DNA of 64,000 nt from Roseiarcus sp036488815 (GCA_036488815.1 DASXGX010000010.1:1-64000), one strand, 5' to 3'; shown: positions 1 through 9,377, counted from the stretch's first letter. The notes: generated by a model from the sequence alone, not told the origin. Program-made: numbers and translations.

Positions 1-2787
1 CATCGTGACAATGCCGCACAACGTCGCCGGCAGCGCCAAGATGACGACGAACGGATCGCCGAAATTCTGATAGTTCACGACCATCAGCAGATAGACGAAC
101 ACGGCTGCGAACAGGAGCCCGATGCCCAGATCCCGAAAGGAATCATTCATGCTCTGGATCTGGCCGAGAACCTGAATCGTGTTGCCGGGCTTGAGCTGCT
201 TCTGCAGCCCCGCGACGATCTTGCCGATGTCGCCGGACACGCTGCCGAGATCGCGGCCCTGCACGCTGGCGTAGATGTCGTACACCGGCTGGATATTGGT
301 CTGGTTCAGATTGGTGGGAACGGCGTCGCGCTGCAACGTCGCCACGTTGCTCAGGAGCCCCGGTATCGGCGGGCCGGCGGAAGCGAGCTGGGTGGACACC
401 GGGGTGTTGCCGAGCTCGCCGAGCGAGCTCTCCTGATGCTCGGGCGTCTGGACCGCGATGTAATAAGGAATTCCGTTGGCCGGATCGCTCCAGAAATTGG
501 GGGAGACCTGTTCCGACGAGCTGAGGCTGATGTTGAGATCGGTGGCGACCGTTTGCGCGTTGAGGCCGAGCTGCAACGCCCGCGACCGGTCGATGTTGGC
601 CATGAAGGCGGGCGCATCGAGCTCCTGCTGAAGGTGGGCGTCGGCAATGCCTGGAATGGCCGCCATACGACGCCGCAGCTCATGCGCCACCTCAAGGTTC
701 GTCGCGCGGTCGCGGCCGACCACGCGAGCGTCGATCTGCGCCGGCAACCCAAAATTGAGAATCTGGGTCGTCATGTCGGCGGCCTGGAAATAGAAGATGT
801 CTGACGGGAAGGCGGCCGGCAGCGCCTCGCGGAGCCTGCGCACGTAGTCGGCGGTCGGCGCGTGTCCCTCGTTGAGGGACACCAGGATCACCCCGTCGTT
901 GGCGTTGATGGTCGACCCGTCGGTGAAGGCGAGGTTGTAAGTTCGTTGCGGGATCCCGAAATCGTCGACGATGAGGTCGCGATCTCGCTTTGGTATGACC
1001 TCGCGGATCTTGTCTTCGACCTCCTGGAAGATGCGCTCGGTGGTTTCGATGCGCGTGGCGGCGGGCGCGCGGACGTGAAGCTTGATCTGGCCGCCGTCGA
1101 TCGCAGGGAAGAAGTCGCGGCCAACAAAGATGAGCATGACGCCGCCCAGCGCGAGGATCAGCGCAGCCACGGCCGCGATGATCCAGCGCCGCATGAGGAG
1201 CATCGTGAGCACGCGGACATAGCCGCGGCGAAATCGCTCGAAGGCGCGCTCGAACCCCTGGTGAAAGCGTGTGAACCAGTTGCGCGAGCCAGGCGTCGCG
1301 TCGTGGTGTTCGCCCTTGAGCAGCACGCCGATGACGATGGGCGTCAACGTCCTCGACAGCGCATACGACGCCAGCATGGCGAACACCACAGCAAGCCCAA
1401 GCGGCGTGAAGAGGAATTTGGCCGGCCCTTCCAGGAACACAACCGACGTGAACACGCAGCTGATCGCGAGCGTCGAGACCATGGTCGGGACAGCGATGCC
1501 GGCGGAGCCGTTCAGTGTCGCCGCCGCAAGGCTCATCCCTTCGCCGCGCAGGCGATGGGTGTTCTCGATCGTCACTGTCGAATCGTCGACCAAGATGCCG
1601 ACCGCAAGCGCCATGCCGCCGAGCGTCATGGTGTTGAGGGTGTCGCCGAGAAAGTACAGGACGACGATCGAGGCCAGGATCGATAGCGGAATCGAGATCA
1701 AGACGATCAGGGTGGACCGCCACGAGCCGAGAAACAACAGGATCATCAGCCCCGTAAGCCCGGCCGCGATCGCCCCCTCGCGGACCACGCTCGCGATCGA
1801 TGCAGTGACGAGTTTCGACTGGTCGAACAACTCGTTGATGCTCAGGCCGGCGGGCGCCGCCGCGCGCGCGATTTGCAGGGCCTTGCGAACGCCGTCGACG
1901 ACGGTAAGCGTCGATGCGCTGCCGTTCTTGATGACGCTCAGCAATACGGAGCGTCGACCATTTTCGCGCACCACGTTCTGCTGCACCGCCCAGCCGTCGT
2001 GCACCTGGCCGATATCCCTCAGGAACACCGTCTGCCCGTTGACGTATTTGATCGGAATGTTGTTGAGGTCGGCGATGGTCGTTGGCATCGCATTGGTGCG
2101 CACCGTGTATTGCGTGTCGCCGATCTTGGCGAGACCCGACGGCAAAGTGAGGTTCTGCGCGTTGACCGCGTTGACGATATCCACCGGCGTGAGCCCCTTG
2201 GCCTGAAGCTTGACCGGGTCGATGTCGACCATGATCTGCCGGTACTTGCCGCCGTCGGGGGTCGGGAAGGTCACGCCCGGAACGGGGGCGAGCTGCTGGC
2301 GCAGATTGTAGATTCCGTAATCGTAGAGCTGCTGTTCATTGAGCCGATCCGAGCTCAAGCTGAGCTGCAGCACCGGCACGCTCGAGGCGTTGTACGACAC
2401 CACGGTCGGCGGCTGTATGCCGGTTGGCATCAGGGCGCGGATCGAATTGGTCGCCGAAACGATCTGGGATATGGCGAGATCGAGGTTGACGCCCGGTTGG
2501 AAATAAATCTTCTGCACCGATATGCCGTTGAGTGTCTGCGCCTCCATATTTTTGATGCCGTCGACGTTCGAGCTGATGGAGTACTGGCTATAGGTGCTGA
2601 CGCGCTGCTCCATCTCCGGTGTGCTCAGACCGGTGTACTGCCAGATCACCGAGACGACGGGAATATTGATCTGCGGGAAGATGTCCTTCGGCATCACGAT
2701 GATGGCCGTGACGCCAAGAAATAGAATCAGGGTCGCGAGGACGTAGAATGTGTACGGAAACCTCAACGCGAAGCGAACGACGCCCAT
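1..2787 (-). CDS. RND-family efflux transporter permease (3' end outside window)
   Basis: This is the inner-membrane proton-antiport subunit of a tripartite efflux pump (HAE1/AcrB-like). I translated 929 codons from an ATG at 2787 to base 1 without a stop; the family is usually about 1020-1060 residues, so roughly the last 100 are missing. A first membrane helix lies near residues 8-28 and is followed by the motif MPKDIFPQI. A large periplasmic domain precedes a helix bundle from about residue 335, which contains AVGILVDD near residue 395; this pair of acidic residues is the proton relay of RND pumps. A second periplasmic half follows. The start is preceded by a purine-rich AGGAGAGGG. No periplasmic adaptor or outer-membrane gene is visible inside the window, so partners must lie to the left. 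Substrate cannot be told from sequence. Confidence 0.93.
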   Translation of the reverse strand, partial: MGVVRFALRFPYTFYVLATLILFLGVTAIIVMPKDIFPQINIPVVSVIWQYTGLSTPEMEQRVSTYSQYSISSNVDGIKNMEAQTLNGISVQKIYFQPGVNLDLAISQIVSATNSIRALMPTGIQPPTVVSYNASSVPVLQLSLSSDRLNEQQLYDYGIYNLRQQLAPVPGVTFPTPDGGKYRQIMVDIDPVKLQAKGLTPVDIVNAVNAQNLTLPSGLAKIGDTQYTVRTNAMPTTIADLNNIPIKYVNGQTVFLRDIGQVHDGWAVQQNVVRENGRRSVLLSVIKNGSASTLTVVDGVRKALQIARAAAPAGLSINELFDQSKLVTASIASVVREGAIAAGLTGLMILLFLGSWRSTLIVLISIPLSILASIVVLYFLGDTLNTMTLGGMALAVGILVDDSTVTIENTHRLRGEGMSLAAATLNGSAGIAVPTMVSTLAISCVFTSVVFLEGPAKFLFTPLGLAVVFAMLASYALSRTLTPIVIGVLLKGEHHDATPGSRNWFTRFHQGFERAFERFRRGYVRVLTMLLMRRWIIAAVAALILALGGVMLIFVGRDFFPAIDGGQIKLHVRAPAATRIETTERIFQEVEDKIREVIPKRDRDLIVDDFGIPQRTYNLAFTDGSTINANDGVILVSLNEGHAPTADYVRRLREALPAAFPSDIFYFQAADMTTQILNFGLPAQIDARVVGRDRATNLEVAHELRRRMAAIPGIADAHLQQELDAPAFMANIDRSRALQLGLNAQTVATDLNISLSSSEQVSPNFWSDPANGIPYYIAVQTPEHQESSLGELGNTPVSTQLASAGPPIPGLLSNVATLQRDAVPTNLNQTNIQPVYDIYASVQGRDLGSVSGDIGKIVAGLQKQLKPGNTIQVLGQIQSMNDSFRDLGIGLLFAAVFVYLLMVVNYQNFGDPFVVILALPATLCGIVTM

Positions 2788-3786
2788 AGTTTGACCGCCC
2801 TCTCCTAATAACGTTACGGGGCGCCCTCATTCGGCCCACGGCTTGGCCTCAACGTTGCAGCGGCCAGCGGGCTCGCTCGGCTGCCGGCCAAGCATCGCGT
2901 TGTGCGACTGGCTGTACCGGCAAGCCGTCTCCGCGCGGCCCGGGGGAGCAGGGCCGTTTGGCAGGCGCGCGATCTGCGCCCTGTCAAGCTCGCGGCGGCC
3001 GGAGAATCCAGGATGGCAGGGATGAAGTAAAGTCGTCAGGAGAGGTTCCAGCATTGAACTGAAGTCTTAACAGCCTAAACCTTCGTATAGGGCCTTGGCC
3101 GCTTGGCTTCGCCCACACCGTTCCGGGCTTGCTGTCTCACGCCCTCCGCGTTTTTTCCGAGATCGTGCCGTTGCGTGCAGCCACCTGCGCGCGCCGGACT
3201 TGGGGCAGCGCGTTCAAAGCGAGCGCGTCCCGCTTCGGGGGCTCGCAAAGCCGTCAGCGTCTGGCGATGCCCCGGTCGCGCCGCGTCGCCTCGCCGCCAG
3301 CGCTCAGCTCTCAAGCGGGCGCAGCGCCGCCTCCAGCGCGTGCAGCGCAACTGGGCGAACCGGGCGACGGCGGCGGGGAGGTGCTGACCCCGCCTCCAGC
3401 CTCGGCGACCTTGATGCACGGACAAACGTTATGAGAGCTCTTGCTTTAGGGCGGGAGTCAGTTTCGCGTGAGCATCAGAAGCCAATCCGTCGTCGCTCGG
3501 CGTCCACAAATCTCGCTAACAAATCATTATGTTAAGTTCGATACCATTAGGTTGCCTTACAAGGCGTTCGGCCACGATACGCGCCAATCGTGCTTCCGCT
3601 TGCGGCCGTCAAACCGCAGCGCGAATGCAAAAAGCGTCGGCAAGCTCACATTGGGTCCGCTGCAAAACCCCGATCCGGAGGTCGCGCATTCAGAATTTGG
3701 CTCTGGTTCATCGCCCGTTCATGCGCGTTCACGCACCTCTCAACAGATGCCTCACGAGGGGGCTTAGTTCACGAGAAGGGTCGCAA
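2788..3786. other. 1-kb stretch without a convincing gene
   Basis: Several short open frames overlap here on both strands, but none has a recognisable domain, consistent composition or good ribosome binding site. The stretch around 3500-3560 is more AT-rich than its surroundings and could hold promoter elements for the small exported peptide downstream. I see no RNA gene or repeat. Confidence 0.5.
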
Positions 3787-3963
3787 ATGAACAAGAGACT
3801 TTTGACCGTCGTATTGCTGGCGGCGGGCGTCGCCGCCGCTCCTCTCGCCGCGCAAGCGGAGACGGTCATCGTGCATCCGCACCACCATCACGTCGTTGTG
3901 GTGCACCACCACCACCATCACGTCGTTGTGGTGCACCATCACGGGGACGTCGAAAAGAAATAA
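3787..3963 (+). CDS. Small exported histidine-rich peptide
   Basis: A 58-residue product starting at the ATG at 3787, preceded by GAGAAGGG. Residues 1-24 form a standard signal peptide (MNKR, hydrophobic core, cleavage after AQA). The mature part is only about 34 residues and is dominated by histidine and valine: a block of four or more His followed by VVVVH occurs twice, and 15 of its residues are His. A longer in-frame frame exists upstream, but the signal peptide fixes this start. A periplasmic metal-binding (Ni, Cu, Zn or Co) buffering role is an inference from composition. The gene stands alone, followed by a strong hairpin. I do not recognise a named family. Confidence 0.75.
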   Translation: MNKRLLTVVLLAAGVAAAPLAAQAETVIVHPHHHHVVVVHHHHHHVVVVHHHGDVEKK

Positions 3964-3974
3964 CATAGGAGCCG

Positions 3975-4010
3975 AAGAGGCCGGTGTGAAATGCCGGCCT
4001 CTTATGGTTT
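3975..4010 (+). terminator. Hairpin terminator after the histidine-rich peptide gene
   Basis: A perfect 10-bp inverted repeat, AAGAGGCCGG (3975-3984) and CCGGCCTCTT (3994-4003), with a 9-base loop, lies 11 bases past the stop codon. It is followed by a short T-containing tail (ATGGTTT), fitting an intrinsic terminator for a single-gene transcript. Confidence 0.75.
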
Positions 4011-4172
4011 CCTGCGGTCGCTATGAATCGCCATCGCCGCGCCGCCGGCGGCTTCTGGACTGCAGCGATAGGCCAGGGGAGGGCGGTCGGCTTTCGAGCG
4101 CGCGGCGTGGCTGAGCCGATTGATCAGGACCCGGATGCCTTGGCGGACGCCGCGAGCGCAATTAAGAAGCTC

Positions 4173-5174
4173 TCATTCCTTACCGCCCAGTTGAAGGTAC
4201 ACGGGAACGGTCGGACGGTGGTGCGCCTTGAGATCCTTCAAGCGCCCGTGTTGTTTTCGCACGGCGCTTCGAAGATGAGCGTCAAGCGCCACGGCCGCCG
4301 CGTCGGCCGCGCCGTTGAGCATCAGTTCGATCACAAGGCGATGTTCAGCCAGAAACGGCTCTAGAGCTGGCATCCCAAGGTAAATCTGAAACAGGCGATT
4401 GGTGGCGAGCACCGGGAGCTGGCTCTGCCGCAGCGCGCTTATTAGCGAACGGTTCGGACAAGCCTGCGTGCATTCGACATGAAGGTCATTTTCGTAGCGT
4501 GCGATATCTGCCAACGATAGATTGGGATATTTGGTTTCCGCCTCGTACAAGTCGTTGCGCATCGCCTCCAGCCGCTCCCGCGCGAGACGCGGCGCAGCGT
4601 TGAGAAGCGCCGTCGGCTCGAGCAACCTGCGAACCTCATAGAGATCGCTCATCAATTCGGGGGTCAGTTCGGGCAGGAAGCATTGCGATCGCCCGACCTT
4701 CTCGACCAAGCCCCGCGCCTCGAGTCTCGCCAGCAGGTCGCGCGTGACCGCTCGGCTGACGCCGTAATGTTCGGCCATCGCGAGTTCATTGATCTTGAAC
4801 CGGCCGAACGGCATGCACCCGACAAGATCGCTTTCGACCCGATCCCAAATCTTCTCCCAACTGGCGCGACCACGCACAATTTCGATCGCCTCAGGCGACA
4901 GTTCCAGCAGAGGCATTTGGCGAACCGGACTCGATTCTGCGCCGGGCACGCGATATCCGTGCGCCCCATTGCGCGCTATGAAGCCGTCGGCCGTGAGCTT
5001 CTGCAGGGCGCGGCTGACCGGCGCACGGCTGACCGCGAGTTGCTGCGCGAGCCGGTGTTCGTTCAGCAGGGCGCCCGGCGGCAGGCGCCCTGAGTCGATA
5101 TTGGCCCGCACCACCTGATAGAGCGCCGAGGACAAAGACGGTTCGTCTTCAGGACCAGATTCAGTGGAATTCAT
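4173..5174 (-). CDS. GntR-family regulator with two winged-helix domains and FCD-type sensor
   Basis: A 333-residue transcription factor, longer than the usual 220-260 of the FadR/FCD group. Residues about 15-78 form one GntR winged helix (VSRAPVSRALQKL), and about 108-165 form a second (YGVSRAVTRDLLARLEARG). The C-terminal helical part has the FCD-like arrangement with ENDLHVE, EHRLVIE and DAHLRSA. The ATG at 5174 overlaps the end of the upstream enolase gene by 14 bases, so the two are probably co-translated; an in-frame start at 5267 would overlap far more. By position it should control the dehydratase gene and the divergent transporter operon. The two TTGCATGCAA palindromes in the divergent region are candidate operators. 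The ligand is probably a sugar acid (inference). Confidence 0.88.
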   Translation of the reverse strand: MNSTESGPEDEPSLSSALYQVVRANIDSGRLPPGALLNEHRLAQQLAVSRAPVSRALQKLTADGFIARNGAHGYRVPGAESSPVRQMPLLELSPEAIEIVRGRASWEKIWDRVESDLVGCMPFGRFKINELAMAEHYGVSRAVTRDLLARLEARGLVEKVGRSQCFLPELTPELMSDLYEVRRLLEPTALLNAAPRLARERLEAMRNDLYEAETKYPNLSLADIARYENDLHVECTQACPNRSLISALRQSQLPVLATNRLFQIYLGMPALEPFLAEHRLVIELMLNGAADAAAVALDAHLRSAVRKQHGRLKDLKAHHRPTVPVYLQLGGKE

Positions 5175-6327
5175 GCAACTTGGTCCGATGGCGCTTGATG
5201 AAATCCCAATCGTACGTAACCCCAAGACCCGGGCCGTCCGGAACCGGGAAGCAGCCGTCGGAGCCAACGTCGTCTAGATTATCGCCATAGTCGCAGGCGT
5301 AGACCTGCGGCAAAGGATTGCGAGCTTTGGGTCCCACCAGGGCCACCTCGTAGAAGTTCGTATTGCGCAATGCCGCCATCAGCTGGCGGTGAGCCGGGCC
5401 GCAGGCGTGAATCTCGACATCGACGCCTAAGGCTTCCGCCAGATGGGCGATCTTCAGAGCGCCGGTGATTCCAAGATCATATTCCGGATCGGCTCTCAAA
5501 AGATCCGTGCCGCCCTGAATCAGGAAGTCCGCCTTGGGCTCGACGCCGCGAACGTGTTCCGTCATCAGCAACGGAGTCCGGATCGCCTCGCGCAAACGGC
5601 GATGAGCGAAAGCCGAGACGCCGGTGTCCCGAAAAGGATCTTCGTACCAACGAAACCCCGCATCGTCACAAGCACGGCCGACCAGCAAGGCGTCCGAAAA
5701 CGTGCGTAACTGGCAGGCCGGGTCGAGCATCAGCGCCATCCGCGGACCGATGGCGCGCCCCAGGAGACGCACGGCCGCGGCTTCCTCCTCAGCGTTGCCT
5801 TCGAACCAGCCATGCATCTTGAAAGCCCGGTAGCCGATCCCGTAGCAAGCTTCGGCAAATTCCACGAATTGCTCGGGCCGCGAGAGAACCCCGTTGCGAT
5901 CGCCGTGGGTGGTGCTGGCGTATGCCGGCAACCTCTTGCGCCAGCCGCCGAGCAACGCCGAAATCGACAAGCCCACCCGCTTGCCCAGCAAATCCCACAG
6001 CGCGATGTCGATGTAGCCGTAACCCATGTGATCGTACTGGCGCAGCGCGCGTTTGAACTCGTCATAGATGTGTTCGCGCTGCAGGGCGTCGCGCCCCAGC
6101 AAATGCGGCGCGAGCATCAAGGTCTGACCGAGCGACATCGGGGTGGCGCCCCAGAGGCCGACATATTCGCCCCGCGAGCCGTCTTTCGTCTCGATCGTTA
6201 TGGCGAACTTCGAAATCGGGTGGCGACTGCCCGGGCTTTGAACGAGATCAAAGCCGCCGCGATCGGGCGCGACGTCTGTCGCCTCGTAGCTAAATTCGTG
6301 GATCTCGACCCGGGTGATTGTCGTCAT
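5161..6327 (-). CDS. Mandelate racemase/muconate lactonizing enzyme family protein (putative sugar-acid dehydratase)
   Basis: A 388-residue enolase-superfamily enzyme. It shows a capping domain, then a TIM barrel with FKMHGW (catalytic lysine region, about residue 160), metal ligands in LMLDPA (Asp), WYEDPF (Glu) and LLMTEH (Glu), and a C-terminal EIHACGP histidine. The family abstracts the proton alpha to a carboxylate; in this context dehydration of an aldonic acid to a 2-keto-3-deoxy acid is the likely reaction, but the exact substrate is not readable. The start at 6327 (MTTITRVEIHEF) fits the family; a longer frame to 6498 would run through the candidate operators and is unlikely. It is followed with overlap by the GntR regulator and faces the sugar ABC operon. 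Confidence 0.87.
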   Translation of the reverse strand: MTTITRVEIHEFSYEATDVAPDRGGFDLVQSPGSRHPISKFAITIETKDGSRGEYVGLWGATPMSLGQTLMLAPHLLGRDALQREHIYDEFKRALRQYDHMGYGYIDIALWDLLGKRVGLSISALLGGWRKRLPAYASTTHGDRNGVLSRPEQFVEFAEACYGIGYRAFKMHGWFEGNAEEEAAAVRLLGRAIGPRMALMLDPACQLRTFSDALLVGRACDDAGFRWYEDPFRDTGVSAFAHRRLREAIRTPLLMTEHVRGVEPKADFLIQGGTDLLRADPEYDLGITGALKIAHLAEALGVDVEIHACGPAHRQLMAALRNTNFYEVALVGPKARNPLPQVYACDYGDNLDDVGSDGCFPVPDGPGLGVTYDWDFIKRHRTKLHEFH

Positions 6328-6348
6328 GGCCCCGCCCGACACTGTCAC

Positions 6349-6358
6349 TTGCATGCAA
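6349..6358. promoter_or_regulatory. Candidate GntR operator, copy 1 (TTGCATGCAA)
   Basis: A perfect 10-bp palindrome 22 bases upstream of the enolase-family start codon. The same core recurs at 6488-6499, with centres exactly 140 bp apart, both inside the divergent intergenic region. Position and symmetry fit a GntR dimer site; the assignment is an inference. Confidence 0.6.
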
Positions 6359-6487
6359 AGACAATAGCTGCCAACGCCCGGAGAATCAAACCCAATTCGC
6401 TCATCTCCGCCGACGCGCCACTTACGCTCGGTTTTTATGGAACCGCACACGGCCCAATGCGTCTGCCGACTGCAGGCGACTTTTGTG

Positions 6488-6499
6488 TTTGCATGCAAA
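6488..6499. promoter_or_regulatory. Candidate GntR operator, copy 2 (TTTGCATGCAAA)
   Basis: A 12-bp perfect palindrome extending the core of the site at 6349. It lies about 115 bases upstream of the substrate-binding protein start on the plus strand, where it could control the transporter operon. Confidence 0.6.
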
Positions 6500-6612
6500 T
6501 ATCACTCCTGCTAACGTCGGCTCGCCGTAGGACGTCTCGGCCTCGCCGCGTCGGCGATGCGGATGAGAGTCGGCCGCGAAGACGGAGCGGACTCGATCAA
6601 AGGGAGGATGAG

Positions 6613-7560
6613 ATGGGCCCCAAGGCCATGGTATTCGCCGCAATGGCGGCGGCGATCGTTTGCGGAGCCGCCTCGGCGGGCGCCGTTCAACCGAATATCA
6701 GCATGATCATTTACACCGCGCCCGGCGTGCCGTTCTTCAACCCGCTCATCAAGGGCGCGCAAGACGCCGCCAAGGAGGCAGACGTCGACCTGGACATCCA
6801 ATACGCCAACAACGACCAGGTTCTACAAAACAACATCATGCAGACCGCCGTCGCCAACAAGGTTGACGGCATCGCCGCGGTGATCTGGGACGACCATGCT
6901 TTCAAGAAGCCGATCTGCGACGCCGTGCATGCCGGCATCCCGGTGATCGCGTTTAATGTCGACAACACCAAGGGCGCCGCGGCGAGTTGCCGTCTCGCCT
7001 TCATCGGTCAGGACTTCGTCGACGCCGGCTATCTCATCGGCAAGCGGATGGTCGCTGCCGCGCATTTGAAGAAAGGCGACCTGGTGTTCACGCCCGTCGA
7101 GTTTCCTGACGCGGCCTACGCCACGCTCCGTCACGAGGGGGTTCAAAAGGCGCTCGACGAGGTTGGCGCAAAGTCGGAGATCGTCGGCACGGGCGGAAAC
7201 TTGCCCGAGGTTCGCACTAAGATGGTTCAATACCTGATTGGCCACAGCGACGTGAAGGCGATCATCGGACTTGGCGAACAGCCGATGATCGAGGCGCTGC
7301 CGTCTCTAAAGGAAGCCAATCTCAAGGTCCCCGTCGGCGGGTTCGACGTTTCAAAAGAAATTCTCGATGGCGTCGCCAGCGGAGACATCGAAGCGACCGT
7401 CGACCAGCAGCCCTATTCCCAGGGCTTTTTCACCATCCAGCAACTCGCGCTCAAAATTCGCTATGGGCTCTATCCCTCCGATATGAAAACGGGCGGCTTG
7501 GGGTTGGTGGACAAGACCAATTACAAATCTGCAGTCCAGTGGGCGGGCGCCTATCGCTGA
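6613..7560 (+). CDS. Sugar ABC transporter substrate-binding protein
   Basis: A 315-residue periplasmic binding protein of the ribose/galactose type (type I fold). The start at 6613 follows AGGGAGG with good spacing; residues 1-23 are a signal peptide ending ASAGA. The mature start (ISMIIYTAPGVPFFNPLIKG) is the usual first strand and helix of this family, and IATVDQQPYSQG-like text (IEATVDQQPYSQG) near residue 260 is the conserved hinge-strand motif of ribose-binding proteins. It heads the operon with permease, ATPase, lactonase and dehydrogenase. A sugar or polyol ligand is expected from the family; the specific sugar is unknown. Confidence 0.92.
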   Translation: MGPKAMVFAAMAAAIVCGAASAGAVQPNISMIIYTAPGVPFFNPLIKGAQDAAKEADVDLDIQYANNDQVLQNNIMQTAVANKVDGIAAVIWDDHAFKKPICDAVHAGIPVIAFNVDNTKGAAASCRLAFIGQDFVDAGYLIGKRMVAAAHLKKGDLVFTPVEFPDAAYATLRHEGVQKALDEVGAKSEIVGTGGNLPEVRTKMVQYLIGHSDVKAIIGLGEQPMIEALPSLKEANLKVPVGGFDVSKEILDGVASGDIEATVDQQPYSQGFFTIQQLALKIRYGLYPSDMKTGGLGLVDKTNYKSAVQWAGAYR

Positions 7561-7575
7561 TCAGTCGCGTAAGCG

Positions 7576-8619
7576 ATGATCCCAACCGCGGATAGCTCCG
7601 ATATGTCGAGAGTTTCAGCCTTGCCGAAGCGCGGATTCAATCTTCCGATGGGCGAATTCCGGCGTCTCCAGCGTATCCCGGGTGGGAACATCCTGATCGC
7701 GTTCATCGCGATTCAGATTGTCTGCGTCGCCGCCGGCCTCGCGTTCCCCGCTCAGTTTCGATATCTGGCGAGCGCCAATGTCTCGGTGATGTTGCAGGCG
7801 ATTCCGACGCTGGGTTTCATCTCGCTCGGCGTCGGGGTCCTCATGATCGCCGGCGAATTCGATCTGTCGGTCGGCTCCGTTTACACGTTCACCGCGATCG
7901 TAGCCGCGACTCTGCTCAACGACTTTTCTGTTTCCGCTTGGATCGGCGCGCTGGTGGCGGTGGCCGTTGGCGCCGCCATCGGTTTGCTAAATGGGCTGAT
8001 CACGCTCGGCTTCGCCTTGCCTTCCTTCATCGTGACGCTGGGCGCGATGTTGTTTTGGCGTGGCATGATCCTGTTGCTTCATGGAGCCCTGTCGATCGGA
8101 TTTCAACCGGACGCGACATTTCAAAGCGTGTTCGGCGGCTCCGTCGGCTTGCTGCCGATGAGCTTTGTCTGGCTCGCGCTCCTGTGCGTCGTCTTCCACG
8201 TCGTGCTGCAGCATCGACGGTTGGGCAATCATATGTTTGCCGTCGGCGGCAATCGCGACGCCGCCTACGCGATCGGCATTCGCCCTGCGCAGGTGAAGCT
8301 GATCGCTTTCGCCATCGCGGGCGGAATGGCGGCGCTATCGGGCGTTTTCAGCGCGACCCGGGTCAACAGCATTACGCCGGTGGGCGGCGCTGGGCTCGAA
8401 CTGCAAGCGATCGCGGCCTGCGTCATTGGCGGATTGTCGTTGACTGGCGGTCGCGGCAGCATTCTCGGAATTTTTCTCGGCGCAGCCCTGACCTATACCA
8501 TCCAGGACGTTCTCCTTCTGATGCGCGCACCCGGTTTCTATCTCGACATATTCGTCGGCGCATTGATCGTTGGGGCCGCGATCCTCAATCAGGTCGCTTG
8601 GCGGAGCTCGCGGTCATGA
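7576..8619 (+). CDS. Sugar ABC transporter permease (RbsC-type)
   Basis: A 347-residue integral membrane protein of the BPD_transp_2 family (ribose/fructose-type permease), with about ten hydrophobic segments. The family motif region GEFDLSVGS lies near residue 95 and the EAA-like loop around ALSGVFSATRV near residue 255. The ATG at 7576 is 15 bases after the binding-protein stop; an alternative ATG at 7603 would remove nine residues. The stop overlaps the ATPase start by 4 bases (ATGA), indicating coupled translation. It forms the membrane channel for the binding protein upstream. Confidence 0.9.
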   Translation: MIPTADSSDMSRVSALPKRGFNLPMGEFRRLQRIPGGNILIAFIAIQIVCVAAGLAFPAQFRYLASANVSVMLQAIPTLGFISLGVGVLMIAGEFDLSVGSVYTFTAIVAATLLNDFSVSAWIGALVAVAVGAAIGLLNGLITLGFALPSFIVTLGAMLFWRGMILLLHGALSIGFQPDATFQSVFGGSVGLLPMSFVWLALLCVVFHVVLQHRRLGNHMFAVGGNRDAAYAIGIRPAQVKLIAFAIAGGMAALSGVFSATRVNSITPVGGAGLELQAIAACVIGGLSLTGGRGSILGIFLGAALTYTIQDVLLLMRAPGFYLDIFVGALIVGAAILNQVAWRSSRS

Positions 8620-9350
8620 CCACGCCGATCTACGAAGTGCGCGGCGTTTCGAAACGCTTCGGCGCCGTACAAGCCCTCGATGGCCTCGATTTTCATCTCT
8701 GCGCAGGGGAGGTGATCGGGCTCTTGGGGGACAACGGGGCCGGCAAAACAACCCTGATCAAAATGATGTCCGGCATCGTTCGTCCCGACGACGGCAGCGT
8801 GTTCGTGGATGGCGTGCCCGTCGTGGTCAATTCACGGCGCGACAGCCAACAGATCGGCATCGAGACAATCTACCAGGACACGGCGCTGGTCGGCAGCATG
8901 TCGATCGTGCGCAACATCTTCATGGGGCGCGAGCTGACCGGGCGATGGGGATTTCTCGACCATCGCAAGATGCGCGACACGGCCGTCGACGTGTTGCGCA
9001 CAACGGTGCACATCAGTGGCATCGACAACCCGGACAAAGAGGTCGGCGACCTATCGGGCGGTCAGAAGCAGGCGGTGGCGATCGCGCGCGCCGTCTATTT
9101 CAAACGCCGGATCCTGTTGCTCGACGAGCCCACGAGCGCCCTCTCGGTCCGCGAGACCGAAAACCTGCTCGCCTATATCAAGCGTCTGCGCGACGAACAG
9201 GTCTCCAGCGTCCTGGTCACGCACAACCTCTATCATGCCTATCAGGTCTGCGACCGGTTCGTCGTCATGAGTCATGGCCGCAAGGTCTTTGACGTCTCCA
9301 AGGCCGACACGACGATCGACGAATTGACGCGCCACGTTGTGCTGACCTGA
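8616..9350 (+). CDS. Sugar ABC transporter ATP-binding protein, single domain
   Basis: A 244-residue ATPase with one nucleotide-binding domain: Walker A GDNGAGKTT (about residue 37), signature LSGGQKQAVAIARA (about 147), Walker B RILLLDEPTSA and the switch histidine in VLVTHN. Ribose-type systems more often use a fused two-domain ATPase of about 500 residues, as in the second transporter of this window; the single-domain form occurs in fructose-type (FrcA-like) systems and would act as a homodimer. It overlaps the permease gene by 4 bases and is 27 bases upstream of the lactonase gene. Confidence 0.9.
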   Translation: MTTPIYEVRGVSKRFGAVQALDGLDFHLCAGEVIGLLGDNGAGKTTLIKMMSGIVRPDDGSVFVDGVPVVVNSRRDSQQIGIETIYQDTALVGSMSIVRNIFMGRELTGRWGFLDHRKMRDTAVDVLRTTVHISGIDNPDKEVGDLSGGQKQAVAIARAVYFKRRILLLDEPTSALSVRETENLLAYIKRLRDEQVSSVLVTHNLYHAYQVCDRFVVMSHGRKVFDVSKADTTIDELTRHVVLT

Positions 9351-9377
9351 CGCAGGCCCGGAGTCGACTTCGAGGAC

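Noticed and set aside
862..2724. Plus-strand and offset minus-strand frames of 270-340 codons at the left end
   Set aside because: They are shadows of the RND permease, whose own frame is continuous from 2787 to base 1 with clear family motifs.
5812..6612. N-terminal extension of the sugar-binding protein frame back to 5812
   Set aside because: It runs antisense through the enolase-family gene and across the operators; the signal peptide and AGGGAGG fix the start at 6613.
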